Below, in pieces: positions 7,312 to 14,451 of a DNA stretch of 21,892 bases. The stretch comes from UBA927 sp964367095 (GTDB lineage Bacteria; Patescibacteriota; Microgenomatia; UBA10105; UBA927): positions 1-21,892 of the forward strand of contig CAYIXE010000014.1 of assembly GCA_964367095.1 (NCBI GenBank), written 5' to 3'. A program made the position numbers and the translations under genes. The notes beneath the pieces are model-generated. The model had not been told where the DNA came from. It ran no database searches and saw nothing but the letters and a program-made list of their open reading frames with translations. Position 1 is the first letter of the stretch; every line of letters starts with the position of its first letter.

Positions 7312-7653
7312 ATGGAATACAAAGCGACAGCCAAATATATTCATATGAGTCCTAGAAAATTGCGCCTTATGGCGGATAGTATTCGTGGCATGGGTGTTTT
7401 AGAAGCGTTAGCGGGATTAGACGCTGCATCACAGAGAAGTGCAAAGCCCTTGGCCGTACTTATACGATCAGCAGCAGCAAATGCAAAGGTGAAAAATGCA
7501 AAAATTGGTCCGTTAGTGATTTTTAAACTTGAAGTTGATGGCGGTCCAGCGCTAAAGCGTTGGCATGCGGTGAGCAAAGGTTCAGCACATGCGTACAAAA
7601 AGCGCATGTCGCACGTCACAGTCACACTGACAGAGGAAAAAAAGGAGAAATAA
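7312..7653 (+). CDS. rplV: 50S ribosomal protein L22
   Basis: L22 spans the large subunit and its beta-hairpin lines the exit tunnel, near macrolide sites. The 113 residues match the family: KYIHMSPRKLRLMADSIRG near the start, and VDGGPALKRWHAVSKGSAHAY leading into MSHVTVTL at the C-terminus. The ATG has no Shine-Dalgarno sequence; it follows tandem CTAATTAA octamers. rpsC starts 3 bases after the stop. Confidence 0.97.
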   Translation: MEYKATAKYIHMSPRKLRLMADSIRGMGVLEALAGLDAASQRSAKPLAVLIRSAAANAKVKNAKIGPLVIFKLEVDGGPALKRWHAVSKGSAHAYKKRMSHVTVTLTEEKKEK

Positions 7654-7656
7654 TAT

Positions 7657-8331
7657 ATGGGACAAAAAGTACATCCATACGCATTTAGACTTGGGCCATT
7701 GTATACGTGGGTTTCTCGGTGGTTTGCTGACGACAAGAGATACTCAGGGTTGCTCATTCAGGATTTATTGCTTCGAGATGAGTTGTTCTTGAAGCTAAAA
7801 ACGGCCGGCCTTGGACTTTGTGAAATTGAACGATCGATAAATAAGATAAAAGTAATCCTTCATGTTTCGCGTCCTGGTATGGTGATAGGTCGAGGGGGAT
7901 CCGGACTTGAGGATATAAAAAAGTTTGTTGAAAAAAAGCTTGTGACGATAGCAAAAGAGAGAAAGCTTAGTAAGACAATATTTGATCCAACAAAAATGAA
8001 GGTCGAAATGGTTGTTGAACCTATTAAAGAGCCAAATCTTAACGCCCATTTGGTCGCGGTAAATATTGGAGACCAAATGTTAAAGCGTATGCCGCACAAA
8101 AGGGTCTGCGTGCAAATGGTTGATCGTGTTATGACGGCTGGAGCCAAGGGAGTGAAGATAAAGCTTGCCGGCCGTATTGGGGGAGCTGAGATAGCACGAA
8201 GAGAAACGTATAAGCAGGGATCTATCCCATTATCAACAATTCGTGAAAATGTCGATTATGCCGAAGTACCATGTCTTACGAAATCAGGATATGTCGGGAT
8301 AAAAGTGTGGATATGTAAAAAAGCGAATTAG
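7657..8331 (+). CDS. rpsC: 30S ribosomal protein S3
   Basis: S3 is a 30S head protein at the mRNA entry channel with helicase-like function. The 224 residues match the family. It opens MGQKVHPYAFRLG; the KH domain has VIGRGGSGLEDIKKF near 70-84, and the C-terminal domain has AKGVKIKLAGRIGGAEIARRE. AAAGGAG lies before the ATG, in the 3' end of rplV. The TAG stop overlaps the first bases of the next AT-rich repeat. Confidence 0.97.
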   Translation: MGQKVHPYAFRLGPLYTWVSRWFADDKRYSGLLIQDLLLRDELFLKLKTAGLGLCEIERSINKIKVILHVSRPGMVIGRGGSGLEDIKKFVEKKLVTIAKERKLSKTIFDPTKMKVEMVVEPIKEPNLNAHLVAVNIGDQMLKRMPHKRVCVQMVDRVMTAGAKGVKIKLAGRIGGAEIARRETYKQGSIPLSTIRENVDYAEVPCLTKSGYVGIKVWICKKAN

Positions 8332-8402
8332 TTAATTAGCAAGACCAGTTACTTAGTAACACAAGTTCGTTTTACTAATTAACTAAGTAACTAATTAACT
8401 CA
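8329..8402. repeat. AT-rich hairpin element, copy 3 (rpsC-rplP)
   Basis: The left arm begins at the rpsC stop codon (TAGTTAATTAGCAAGACC), then AGTTACTTAG (8347-8356). The right arm is CTAATTAAC (8375-8383), CTAAGTAACT (8383-8392), AATTAAC (8393-8399). The inner arms are perfectly complementary. The right arm contains CTAATTAACTAAGTAA, one base from the 16-mer before fusA. Confidence 0.88.
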
Positions 8403-8414
8403 TTGCTAAAAATT

Positions 8415-8831
8415 ATGTTAGCACCAAAAAGAGCCAAACATCGCAAACAATTTAGAGGCCGTATGAAAGGCAAATCCATTCGTGGATCCGTTATTTCATT
8501 TGGTGACTTTGGATTAAAGGCTACAGAACCAGGGTGGGTGACAAGCAGGCAAATTGAGGCAGCCAGAAAAGCGCTCACGCATACAATACGAAGAGGGGGA
8601 AGAGTATGGATCCGAATTTTTCCCGATAAGCCAATTACGAAAAAGCCGCCGGAAACCCGCATGGGAAGTGGTAAAGGTGAAGTAGCGGAATATGTGTGCG
8701 TTGTAAGGCCTGGGCGGATTATGTTTGAAATGGGAGGAGTCACTGTGGAGCTTGCGAAGGAAGCCATGAGATTAGCGGCCATTAAATTACCAATTCGAGC
8801 GAAATTTGTAGAACGGGAGAAGCACGTATGA
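8415..8831 (+). CDS. rplP: 50S ribosomal protein L16
   Basis: L16 is a late-assembly 50S protein that helps position tRNA at the A and P sites. The ATG at 8415 gives the family start MLAPKRAKHRKQFRGRMKG, 138 residues; a TTG 4 codons upstream is less likely. Further motifs are RIFPDKPITKKPPETRMGSG and GRIMFEMGGV. It lacks a Shine-Dalgarno sequence and sits just after an AT-rich hairpin repeat. It overlaps rpmC by ATGA. Confidence 0.96.
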   Translation: MLAPKRAKHRKQFRGRMKGKSIRGSVISFGDFGLKATEPGWVTSRQIEAARKALTHTIRRGGRVWIRIFPDKPITKKPPETRMGSGKGEVAEYVCVVRPGRIMFEMGGVTVELAKEAMRLAAIKLPIRAKFVEREKHV

Positions 8832-9043
8832 AACGAAAAACAAAGGATCAGATACTACATTCGACCGTTGCAGAACTCAAAAAAAAGGTGGGAGATTTAA
8901 AGATTGCTATTGTTGAAGAAAAAATGAAACGATATAGCACGCAAGTCAAAAATGTTCGAGTTACCAAAGGTATGCGTATTCACCTTGCGATGGTTAAGAC
9001 AGTTCTTACTGCCAAGCTTTTTAGAGAAAGGGAAGTTCTATGA
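8828..9043 (+). CDS. rpmC: 50S ribosomal protein L29
   Basis: L29 lies at the tunnel exit beside L23. It is a 71-residue two-helix protein with ELKKKVGDLKIAIVEEKMK and a C-terminal MRIHLAMVKTVLTAK helix, matching the family's helical hairpin. Position between rplP and rpsQ is canonical. It overlaps both neighbours by ATGA, so translation is probably coupled. Confidence 0.95.
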   Translation: MKRKTKDQILHSTVAELKKKVGDLKIAIVEEKMKRYSTQVKNVRVTKGMRIHLAMVKTVLTAKLFREREVL

Positions 9044-9330
9044 AAAAAAATACAGTAAAACGCGCCAAATCAATAATTTCAAAAGCACGATCAATCAGCG
9101 GTGTGGTCGCTTCGACGAAAAATAAAGATACGGTTATCGTTGAAGTAATCAGAATGACAAGGCATCCGATGTATCGTAAAGCGGTGCGGCGAACGAAAAG
9201 ATTTGCCGCACATGTTTTAAACCTTGATCTTATCGTAGGAGATAAAGTCATCATGAAAGAAGTGCCGCCGATAAGCAAAACAAAACATTTTCTTATCGTT
9301 AGTCGAGAAGACCGAAAGGTGATTGTATGA
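9040..9330 (+). CDS. rpsQ: 30S ribosomal protein S17
   Basis: S17 is a primary 16S rRNA-binding protein with an OB fold. The 96 residues contain SGVVASTKNKDTVIVEV, RMTRHPMYRKAVRRTKRFAAH, VGDKVIMKEVPPISKTKHF, all characteristic. It has about 15 extra basic residues at the N-terminus compared with short homologues. ATGA overlaps join it to rpmC and rplN. Confidence 0.96.
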   Translation: MKKNTVKRAKSIISKARSISGVVASTKNKDTVIVEVIRMTRHPMYRKAVRRTKRFAAHVLNLDLIVGDKVIMKEVPPISKTKHFLIVSREDRKVIV

Positions 9331-9701
9331 TCCAGAGACGCACAAAATTAACAGTGGCGGATAATTCAGGAGCCATAGAGATGGTGGTTATCCATATATA
9401 TGGTGCTTCAAAGAGAATGAAGGCATCAATTGGAGATGTCGTGCAGTGCGTGGTGAAAAAAGCAGATCCAAACGGTATAGTGAAAGACGACGAAATGGTG
9501 CAAGTCGTTGTGGTGCGTACACACAAGGAATTTCATCGAAAAGATGGGTCATATATTCGTTTTGATGACAACGCAGGAGTGGTGATTGATAACAGAAAAG
9601 ATAAAAATCCAAGAGGCACGCGCGTCTTTGGTCCAATTGCCCGCGAGCTAAAAGACAAAGGATTTGATAAAATAGTCAGTCTTGCACCAGAAGTATTTTA
9701 A
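9327..9701 (+). CDS. rplN: 50S ribosomal protein L14
   Basis: L14 is a 50S interface protein contacting h14 of 16S rRNA and the target of the silencing factor RsfS. The 124 residues fit the family: MIQRRTKLTVADNSGA, RFDDNAGVVID and NPRGTRVFGPIARELKDKG. The start overlaps the rpsQ stop by ATGA. Confidence 0.97.
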   Translation: MIQRRTKLTVADNSGAIEMVVIHIYGASKRMKASIGDVVQCVVKKADPNGIVKDDEMVQVVVVRTHKEFHRKDGSYIRFDDNAGVVIDNRKDKNPRGTRVFGPIARELKDKGFDKIVSLAPEVF

Positions 9702-9711
9702 AATGCACACT

Positions 9712-10038
9712 ATGAAATTTAAAATTGGAGACACAATTATCGTGACACTGGGAAAAGATAAGGGTCGTAAAGGGAAAATCGATGCGGTTTTTCCAAAGGC
9801 ACATGAAGTGAAAGTACCGGGTGTTCACATTGTCAAAAAGCATATGAAAAGAAAAGATGAAAAAAATGCCGGCGGCATTGTGGAAATCGTAAAACCCATA
9901 GCCACGTCAAAAATCGCACTCGTTTGTCCTTCATGTAGCAAACAAACGCGCATTGGATATTTGGTTACAAAAGACCTGCCTGCCGGCAGGCAGGGTGAAA
10001 AAGTTCGTGTGTGTAGAAAATGTCATAAAAAGATATAA
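9712..10038 (+). CDS. rplX: 50S ribosomal protein L24 with an in-frame palindrome insertion
   Basis: L24 is an assembly-initiating 50S protein. From the ATG at 9712 it starts MKFKIGDTIIVTLGKDKGRKG, the KOW motif, as expected; ATGs at 9703 and further upstream are alternatives. The C-terminal half is a zinc ribbon with C72, C75, C101 and C104. Between the two Cys pairs, residues 89-95 (LPAGRQG) are encoded by a perfect 20-bp palindrome that homologues lack. The insert, in frame, makes the protein 108 residues, near the family's 101-105 plus the extra. The zinc ligands and KOW domain are intact, so it is probably functional. Confidence 0.96.
   Translation: MKFKIGDTIIVTLGKDKGRKGKIDAVFPKAHEVKVPGVHIVKKHMKRKDEKNAGGIVEIVKPIATSKIALVCPSCSKQTRIGYLVTKDLPAGRQGEKVRVCRKCHKKI
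9975..9994. repeat. Perfect palindrome cassette inside rplX
   Basis: CCTGCCTGCCGGCAGGCAGG, a perfect 20-bp palindrome. An identical copy is at 10802-10821 (rpsN-rpsH gap) and an 18-bp variant with a shorter centre at 20847-20864. Read in this frame it gives LPAGRQ. Confidence 0.92.
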
Positions 10039-10042
10039 ACAT

Positions 10043-10612
10043 ATGAATCTATTACATAAAAAATACAACGACGAAATAACAGGCGTTCTTATGAAACAGC
10101 TTGGTATCAAAAACGTCATGGCAGTACCAAAACTTGTCAAAATTGTTGTGAACGTGGGGCTTGGTGAAGCGCTTAAAGATAAAAAAGTTATCGAGAAAGT
10201 GAGTCAGCAGTTGGCTGTCATTACCGGCCAAAAGCCACAGCCGCGCAAGGCCACGCGTGCAATTTCAACATTTAAATTGAGGGCTGGCGATGTAATCGGA
10301 GTTCGTGTGACCTTGAGAGGGACTAGGATGTATGACTATTTTCAGCGACTTACCATGGTAGCCCTTCCTCGTGTTCGCGACTTTCGCGGCGTATCAAACA
10401 AAGCATTTGATAATACCGGTAATTATACGTTGGGGTTGTCAGAGCAGATTATTTTCCCGGAACTTGAGTATGGTATGATCGACAAAATTCGAGGGTTTGA
10501 AACGACATTTGTCACGACCGCTAAGACAAACGAACATGCAAAGGCACTGCTTGAAGCACTTGGTATGCCGTTTTCCCGCGAAGCGGGATCCGGCTCCGCC
10601 GGAGCGAGGTAA
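10043..10612 (+). CDS. rplE: 50S ribosomal protein L5 with hairpin-derived C-terminal tail
   Basis: L5 binds 5S rRNA in the central protuberance. The ATG at 10043 gives MNLLHKKYNDEITGVLMKQ, and motifs IVVNVGLGEA, TGQKPQPRKATRAISTFKLR, TLRGTRMYDYF and PRVRDFRG follow. A longer in-frame start 30 codons upstream, inside rplX, is rejected by homology. The normal end LLEALGMPF is at about 177; residues 178-189 (SREAGSGSAGAR) are an extra tail encoded by two adjacent GC hairpins (10575-10587, 10593-10605). Confidence 0.96.
   Translation: MNLLHKKYNDEITGVLMKQLGIKNVMAVPKLVKIVVNVGLGEALKDKKVIEKVSQQLAVITGQKPQPRKATRAISTFKLRAGDVIGVRVTLRGTRMYDYFQRLTMVALPRVRDFRGVSNKAFDNTGNYTLGLSEQIIFPELEYGMIDKIRGFETTFVTTAKTNEHAKALLEALGMPFSREAGSGSAGAR
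10575..10605. repeat. Two adjacent GC hairpins at the 3' end of rplE
   Basis: CCCGC-GAA-GCGGG (10575-10587) and GCTCC-GCC-GGAGC (10593-10605). The first resembles the TTCCCGCGAAG...CGGGAATCC repeat at 20888-20907. The right part, GGAGCGAGG, lies 5-13 bases before the rpsN ATG and may act as its ribosome binding site. Confidence 0.7.
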
Positions 10613-10614
10613 CT

Positions 10615-10800
10615 ATGGCAAAAACATCTGATATCGTCAAATTTGAACATAAACAAAAGTTTGCAGTGAGGCATAGGAATCGCTGCATGCTTTGTGGGAG
10701 ATCAAGAGCCTTTATGCGTAAATTTAAACTGTGTCGTATTTGTTTTAGAGAATTAGCGCACAAAGGGGCGCTTCCGGGTGTAATAAAAGCGTCGTGGTAA
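10615..10800 (+). CDS. rpsN: 30S ribosomal protein S14, zinc-binding type
   Basis: S14 is a 30S head protein. This is the short C+ (type Z) form of 61 residues with four zinc ligands C24, C27, C40 and C43 (CMLC and CRIC), and the typical end FRELAHKGALPGVIKASW. It starts 2 bases after rplE. A perfect palindrome lies one base after its stop. Confidence 0.97.
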   Translation: MAKTSDIVKFEHKQKFAVRHRNRCMLCGRSRAFMRKFKLCRICFRELAHKGALPGVIKASW

Positions 10801-10801
10801 G

Positions 10802-10821
10802 CCTGCCTGCCGGCAGGCAGG
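10802..10821. repeat. Perfect palindrome cassette between rpsN and rpsH
   Basis: This is the same 20-bp palindrome as in rplX, one base after the rpsN stop. The following GGGAGAAAGG is a plausible ribosome binding site for rpsH, so the right arm abuts it. Confidence 0.92.
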
Positions 10822-10836
10822 GAGAAAGGTAACAAT

Positions 10837-11232
10837 ATGATGATAAGTGATCCTGTAGGAGACATGTTAACAAGAATTAGAAATGCCGCAATGGCTCATA
10901 ACAGAGTTGTTTTAGTGCCGACGAGCAAATTAAAAATGGCAGTGGCTACACTTCTTTCCAAAAAAGGATATGTCAAAGATGTAAAGGAAATAGGAGAGGG
11001 TACTTTAAAAACTCTTCATATGGAATTAACGTACGAAGGAAAAGAACCAGTGGTAATCGGGATGAAACGAGTAAGTAAGCCCGGACTGCGTTGGTATGTA
11101 GGAAAAAAGAAAATTCCCGTTGTCATGGGTGGCGCGGGTATTTCAGTGGTCAGCACGCCCAAAGGTGTGATGACGGGAAAAGATGCGATAAAGCTCGGGC
11201 TTGGCGGAGAATTATTGTGTGAAGTTTGGTAA
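10837..11232 (+). CDS. rpsH: 30S ribosomal protein S8
   Basis: S8 is a primary 16S rRNA-binding protein and, in E. coli, the repressor of the spc operon. The 131 residues match: MMISDPVGDMLTRIRNAAMA at the start, VSKPGLRWYVGKKKIPVVMGG and the end GGELLCEVW. GGGAGAAAGG precedes the double ATG (10837/10840); either could be used. Confidence 0.97.
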   Translation: MMISDPVGDMLTRIRNAAMAHNRVVLVPTSKLKMAVATLLSKKGYVKDVKEIGEGTLKTLHMELTYEGKEPVVIGMKRVSKPGLRWYVGKKKIPVVMGGAGISVVSTPKGVMTGKDAIKLGLGGELLCEVW

Positions 11233-11238
11233 ATATAT

Positions 11239-11793
11239 ATGTCACGAATAGGAGATACAGAAATTTTGGCGCCAAAAGAAGCGACACTTTCAGTCGAAGG
11301 ATCTTTGGTGGTTATAAAAGGACCGAAGGGAGAGTTGACACTTTCGATACCAAAAGGAATTTCTGTTGTATCAAAAGAGCCTGGGACATTTACCGTTGAA
11401 AAAAAGGGAATAAGTAAAAAATTAAACGCGATGCACGGGACTATACGCGCCTTACTTGCCAACAATGTCGTGGGTGTTACAAAAGGCTGGACCAAACAGT
11501 TGGAACTCTCAGGCGTTGGGTATCGGGCCACAATGCAAGGCGTAAGCCTTTCGTTTTCTGTAGGATTTTCACATCCTGTCGTCGTGCGTCCGATGTCAGG
11601 CATATCATTCTCAATTACAGAAGGTAAAGTGCTCGTTTCAGGAATTGATAAATATCTTGTAGGACAAACAGCCGCTATCATTCGTGCAATTAAGCCTCCT
11701 GAACCGTACAAAGGCAAGGGAATTAAATATACGGGCGAATATGTGCGTCGAAAAGCAGGGAAGTCAGCAAAAGCAGTTGGGGGTGCGAAGTGA
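11239..11793 (+). CDS. rplF: 50S ribosomal protein L6
   Basis: L6 lies near the factor-binding site and the sarcin-ricin loop. The 184 residues contain the duplicated L6 fold: VIKGPKGELTLSIPKG in the first half, ELSGVGYRATMQG at the centre, and the signature PEPYKGKGIKYTGEYVRRKAGKSAK at the C-terminus. The TGA stop lies in a short inverted repeat (TGACGT-CTT-ACGTCA, 11791-11805) at the start of a repeat-filled gap. Confidence 0.97.
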   Translation: MSRIGDTEILAPKEATLSVEGSLVVIKGPKGELTLSIPKGISVVSKEPGTFTVEKKGISKKLNAMHGTIRALLANNVVGVTKGWTKQLELSGVGYRATMQGVSLSFSVGFSHPVVVRPMSGISFSITEGKVLVSGIDKYLVGQTAAIIRAIKPPEPYKGKGIKYTGEYVRRKAGKSAKAVGGAK

Positions 11794-11802
11794 CGTCTTA
11801 CG

Positions 11803-11844
11803 TCATCCTGAGCGATCCGCCAGCGGCGGAGAGTCGAAGGATCC
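11803..11844. repeat. TCATCCTGAGCGA...AGTCGAAGGATC repeat with nested palindrome
   Basis: The outer parts match the repeat at 16362-16379 (CCTGAGCGAAGTCGAAGG). Here 16 extra bases (11816-11831), consisting of the palindrome TCCGCC-AGC-GGCGGA plus G, interrupt it between GCGA and AGTCG. Outer arms GGATCC-like ends can pair (ATCCT...AGGAT). Confidence 0.8.
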
Positions 11845-11864
11845 AGATAATATAAGGAGACCAT

Positions 11865-12200
11865 ATGGTAGAACAACAAAGAAGACAATTGCGTCAGAAG
11901 CGAAAAGCAAGCATTCGTGCGCGTTTAAGCGGCACTGCGAAAGTACCGCGTCTTGCTGTGTATCGTTCAAACACGCGCCTTTCGGCACAGCTTATCGATG
12001 ATGAAAAAAGTGTGACGCTTGAATCAGCATGGGTGAAGGGAAAGAATGCTTTTTCAGCGAAACTTTTAGGAACAGACATAGCAGCAAAAGCAAAAGCCGC
12101 AGGGATTAAAAAAGTTGTCTTTGATCGCGGCGGATTTCGTTATCACGGCTCGGTTAAAGAAGTGGCAGATATGGCGCGCGAGGGAGGGTTAGTTTTTTAA
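11865..12200 (+). CDS. rplR: 50S ribosomal protein L18
   Basis: L18 binds 5S rRNA with L5. The 111 residues fit the family: RKASIRARLSGTAKVPRLAVYRSN, then LIDDEKSVTLESA and the C-terminal VVFDRGGFRYHGSVKEVADMA. AAGGAG lies 7 bases before the ATG, separate from the repeat upstream. Confidence 0.97.
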   Translation: MVEQQRRQLRQKRKASIRARLSGTAKVPRLAVYRSNTRLSAQLIDDEKSVTLESAWVKGKNAFSAKLLGTDIAAKAKAAGIKKVVFDRGGFRYHGSVKEVADMAREGGLVF

Positions 12201-12212
12201 GAAAGGCATTTT

Positions 12213-12704
12213 ATGATGAACAATAATTCAAACAGACCAAGACAACAGCACGTAGTGCCCCCTGGTGAATTTGAGGAAAAAGTTATACAGGTAAACCGCG
12301 TATCGAAAAAAACCAAAGGGGGAAACAAGGTTGGTTTTTCGGTCCTTGTCGTAGTAGGGGATAAAAAGGGGCGGGTTGGAGTAGGATTGGGGGGAGCGCC
12401 AGACGTCCAATCATCGGTCAAAAAGGCTGTAGTTTACGCAAGGAAACATATTATTACCGTGCCCTTGAAGGGAACGACCATTCCTCATATGGTACAGCTT
12501 AAACTCGGGGCCGCGCGCATCATGATAAAGCCGGCTCCTCCAGGCACCGGTGTACGGGCAGGTGGACCAGTGCGTGCGGTGGTGGAAGCGGTAGGAATTA
12601 GGGACATCGTTTCAAAGATATTGGGAACAAATAACAAAGCATCAAATGTCTACGCGACCATTGCCGCGCTAAAGAAGTTAAAGCATATAAAGCAAATAGC
12701 ATAA
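12213..12704 (+). CDS. rpsE: 30S ribosomal protein S5
   Basis: S5 is a 30S protein at the mRNA entry site that affects fidelity. The 163 residues include EFEEKVIQVNRVSKKTKGG, the RNA-binding VGDKKGRVGVGLG, and the C-terminal APPGTGVRAGGPVRAVVEAVG. An Asn/Gln-rich N-terminus (MMNNNSNRPRQQH) precedes the fold. rpmD (L30), normally next, is absent; rplO starts 8 bases later. Confidence 0.97.
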   Translation: MMNNNSNRPRQQHVVPPGEFEEKVIQVNRVSKKTKGGNKVGFSVLVVVGDKKGRVGVGLGGAPDVQSSVKKAVVYARKHIITVPLKGTTIPHMVQLKLGAARIMIKPAPPGTGVRAGGPVRAVVEAVGIRDIVSKILGTNNKASNVYATIAALKKLKHIKQIA

Positions 12705-12712
12705 GGGAATGT

Positions 12713-13141
12713 ATGAAATTACACAAACTTCCAACATTGGTGAAAACAAAGATGAAACGCTTAGGTCGCGGGCATGGATCAGGTCGGGGAAAAACCTCCG
12801 GACGCGGGACGAAAGGTCAAAAAGCGCGAGGCACTGTGCCGCGGGATTTTGAAGGCGGACAGTTGGCATTGACGAAACGTTTTCCCCTTCTTCGCGGAAA
12901 AACACGCAACAAATCTCAAAAGCCCTATACCGTAACGCTTCGCGTTTCCCGACTTACCATTATGGACGCTTTATCAAAGGTCACCCTTGAAACGCTTAAG
13001 AAATATGGTATCGTGGATAAGACCGTGTCAAAAGTGAAGCTTGTACGCGGGGGAATTATTGATAAGGCCCTAGCGGTAATGATTCCATTATCTAAAGGAG
13101 CCAAAGAAGATATACAAAAAGCCGGCGGATCAATTGGATAA
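12713..13141 (+). CDS. rplO: 50S ribosomal protein L15
   Basis: L15 is a late-assembly 50S protein. The 142 residues have the glycine-rich N-terminal GRGHGSGRGKTSGRGTKGQK, FEGGQLALTKRFP, and a C-terminal globular domain ending VMIPLSKGAKEDIQKAGG. AAGGGA lies upstream. It directly follows rpsE because L30 is missing. Confidence 0.97.
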   Translation: MKLHKLPTLVKTKMKRLGRGHGSGRGKTSGRGTKGQKARGTVPRDFEGGQLALTKRFPLLRGKTRNKSQKPYTVTLRVSRLTIMDALSKVTLETLKKYGIVDKTVSKVKLVRGGIIDKALAVMIPLSKGAKEDIQKAGGSIG

Positions 13142-13158
13142 GAGAAACTCTCTGCTCT

Positions 13159-14448
13159 ATGAATACATTTTTTTCGGCATTTGCCAATAGTTGGAAGACG
13201 AAAGAATTACGTCGAAAAATACTTGTCACGATTTGGATTTTTGTGATATTTCGTATATTTGCTCATATACCTATCCCTGGTATTGATCGCGAAAAATTGG
13301 CACAGTTATTTTCCCAAAATCAATTTTTAGGACTTTTGGATATTTTTTCAGGCGGTACACTTGTTAATTTTTCGGTTCTTGCCTTAGGACTAAATCCCTA
13401 TATCAACGCATCCATCATCCTCCAACTTCTTACTATTGTGTTCCCAAAGCTTGAGGAGTTATCCAAAGAAGGTGATTTCGGTCGAGAGAAAATTAATCAG
13501 TATACGCGTTTTCTTACCGTTCCACTGGCGGTCGTTCAATCGATCGGTATGTATATACTCCTTCGTAATCAGGGCATTGTGCAGACGTTTAATCCATTGA
13601 CTCTTGTGTCTGTTATCCTGACGATGACTGCGGGAACGCTTTTGGTTATGTGGATAGGCGAGCTTATCACCGAATACGGGGTAGGGAATGGTATTTCGCT
13701 TCTTATATTTGCCGGTATCGTGGGTCGTTTGCCTGTCGTTGTATTTCAGACTGCTAGTACGGTTACAGCTGAGTCGATAAGCAGCATGATTCTTTTTGGC
13801 GGTGTGGCGCTTGTCGTTATCTTTGGTGCGGTATTTATGAATGAGGCAGTAAGACGTATTCCAGTTCACTACGCTCGTCGCGTGAGAGGTAATAAAATTT
13901 ATGGCGGCAATGTCTCTTATTTGCCGCTTCGGGTCAATCAAGCGGGTGTCATCCCTATTATTTTTGCTGTATCTTTAGTACTTTTACCATCTCTTCTTGG
14001 CGGATTCTTGCAACAACTAGCAAATCCAGCGATGGCAAACCTCGGTCGTTTTATGACCGGACTATTTAATCCAAATAGCATCTCATACAATGTCATATAC
14101 TTTTTGCTTGTTATCGGGTTTACGTATTTTTATACTGCAATTACCTTTAATCCAGGAAAAATTGCTTCTGAAATTCAAAAGCACGGAGGATTTATTCCGG
14201 GTATTCGTCCGGGCACCCCGACATCATCGTATTTAAATTATATCCTCACCCGCATTACGCTTGCCGGCGCGTTGTTTTTAGGTATTCTGGCTGTATTTCC
14301 ATCTCTGGCTCGTTCAGTCTCAGGCGTGTCGACTTTGCTTGTTGGAGGTACTGGGGTACTAATCGTGGTTTCAGTCGTTTTAGAGACCGTAAAGACCCTT
14401 GAGGCACAACTTGTGATGAGAAATTATGAAGGATTTTTAAAGGAGTAA
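13159..14448 (+). CDS. secY: Preprotein translocase channel subunit SecY
   Basis: SecY forms the membrane channel for secreted and membrane proteins with SecE and SecG. The 429 residues carry ten predicted membrane segments, the first at about 20-38 (ILVTIWIFVIFRIFAHIPIP). Diagnostic motifs: IPGIDREKL, the plug region FSGGTLVNFSVLALG, LGLNPYINASIILQLL, EYGVGNGISLLIFAGI and the cytosolic loop LPLRVNQAGVIPIIFA with FIPGIRPGTPTSSYL. Location after rplO and before adk is canonical. Confidence 0.98.
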   Translation: MNTFFSAFANSWKTKELRRKILVTIWIFVIFRIFAHIPIPGIDREKLAQLFSQNQFLGLLDIFSGGTLVNFSVLALGLNPYINASIILQLLTIVFPKLEELSKEGDFGREKINQYTRFLTVPLAVVQSIGMYILLRNQGIVQTFNPLTLVSVILTMTAGTLLVMWIGELITEYGVGNGISLLIFAGIVGRLPVVVFQTASTVTAESISSMILFGGVALVVIFGAVFMNEAVRRIPVHYARRVRGNKIYGGNVSYLPLRVNQAGVIPIIFAVSLVLLPSLLGGFLQQLANPAMANLGRFMTGLFNPNSISYNVIYFLLVIGFTYFYTAITFNPGKIASEIQKHGGFIPGIRPGTPTSSYLNYILTRITLAGALFLGILAVFPSLARSVSGVSTLLVGGTGVLIVVSVVLETVKTLEAQLVMRNYEGFLKE

Positions 14449-14451
14449 ATT

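Noticed and set aside
9953..10042. 30-codon upstream extension of rplE inside rplX
   Set aside because: L5 homology begins at 10043; the extension is an out-of-frame reading of the L24 palindrome region.
11016..11888. 290-codon open frame on the minus strand across rpsH and rplF
   Set aside because: It lies wholly opposite confident ribosomal genes, resembles no family, and arises from codon bias of the coding strand.
13459..13941. 160-codon minus-strand frame inside secY
   Set aside because: Antisense to membrane segments of SecY; composition (many Asn, Thr, His) is that of a shadow frame.
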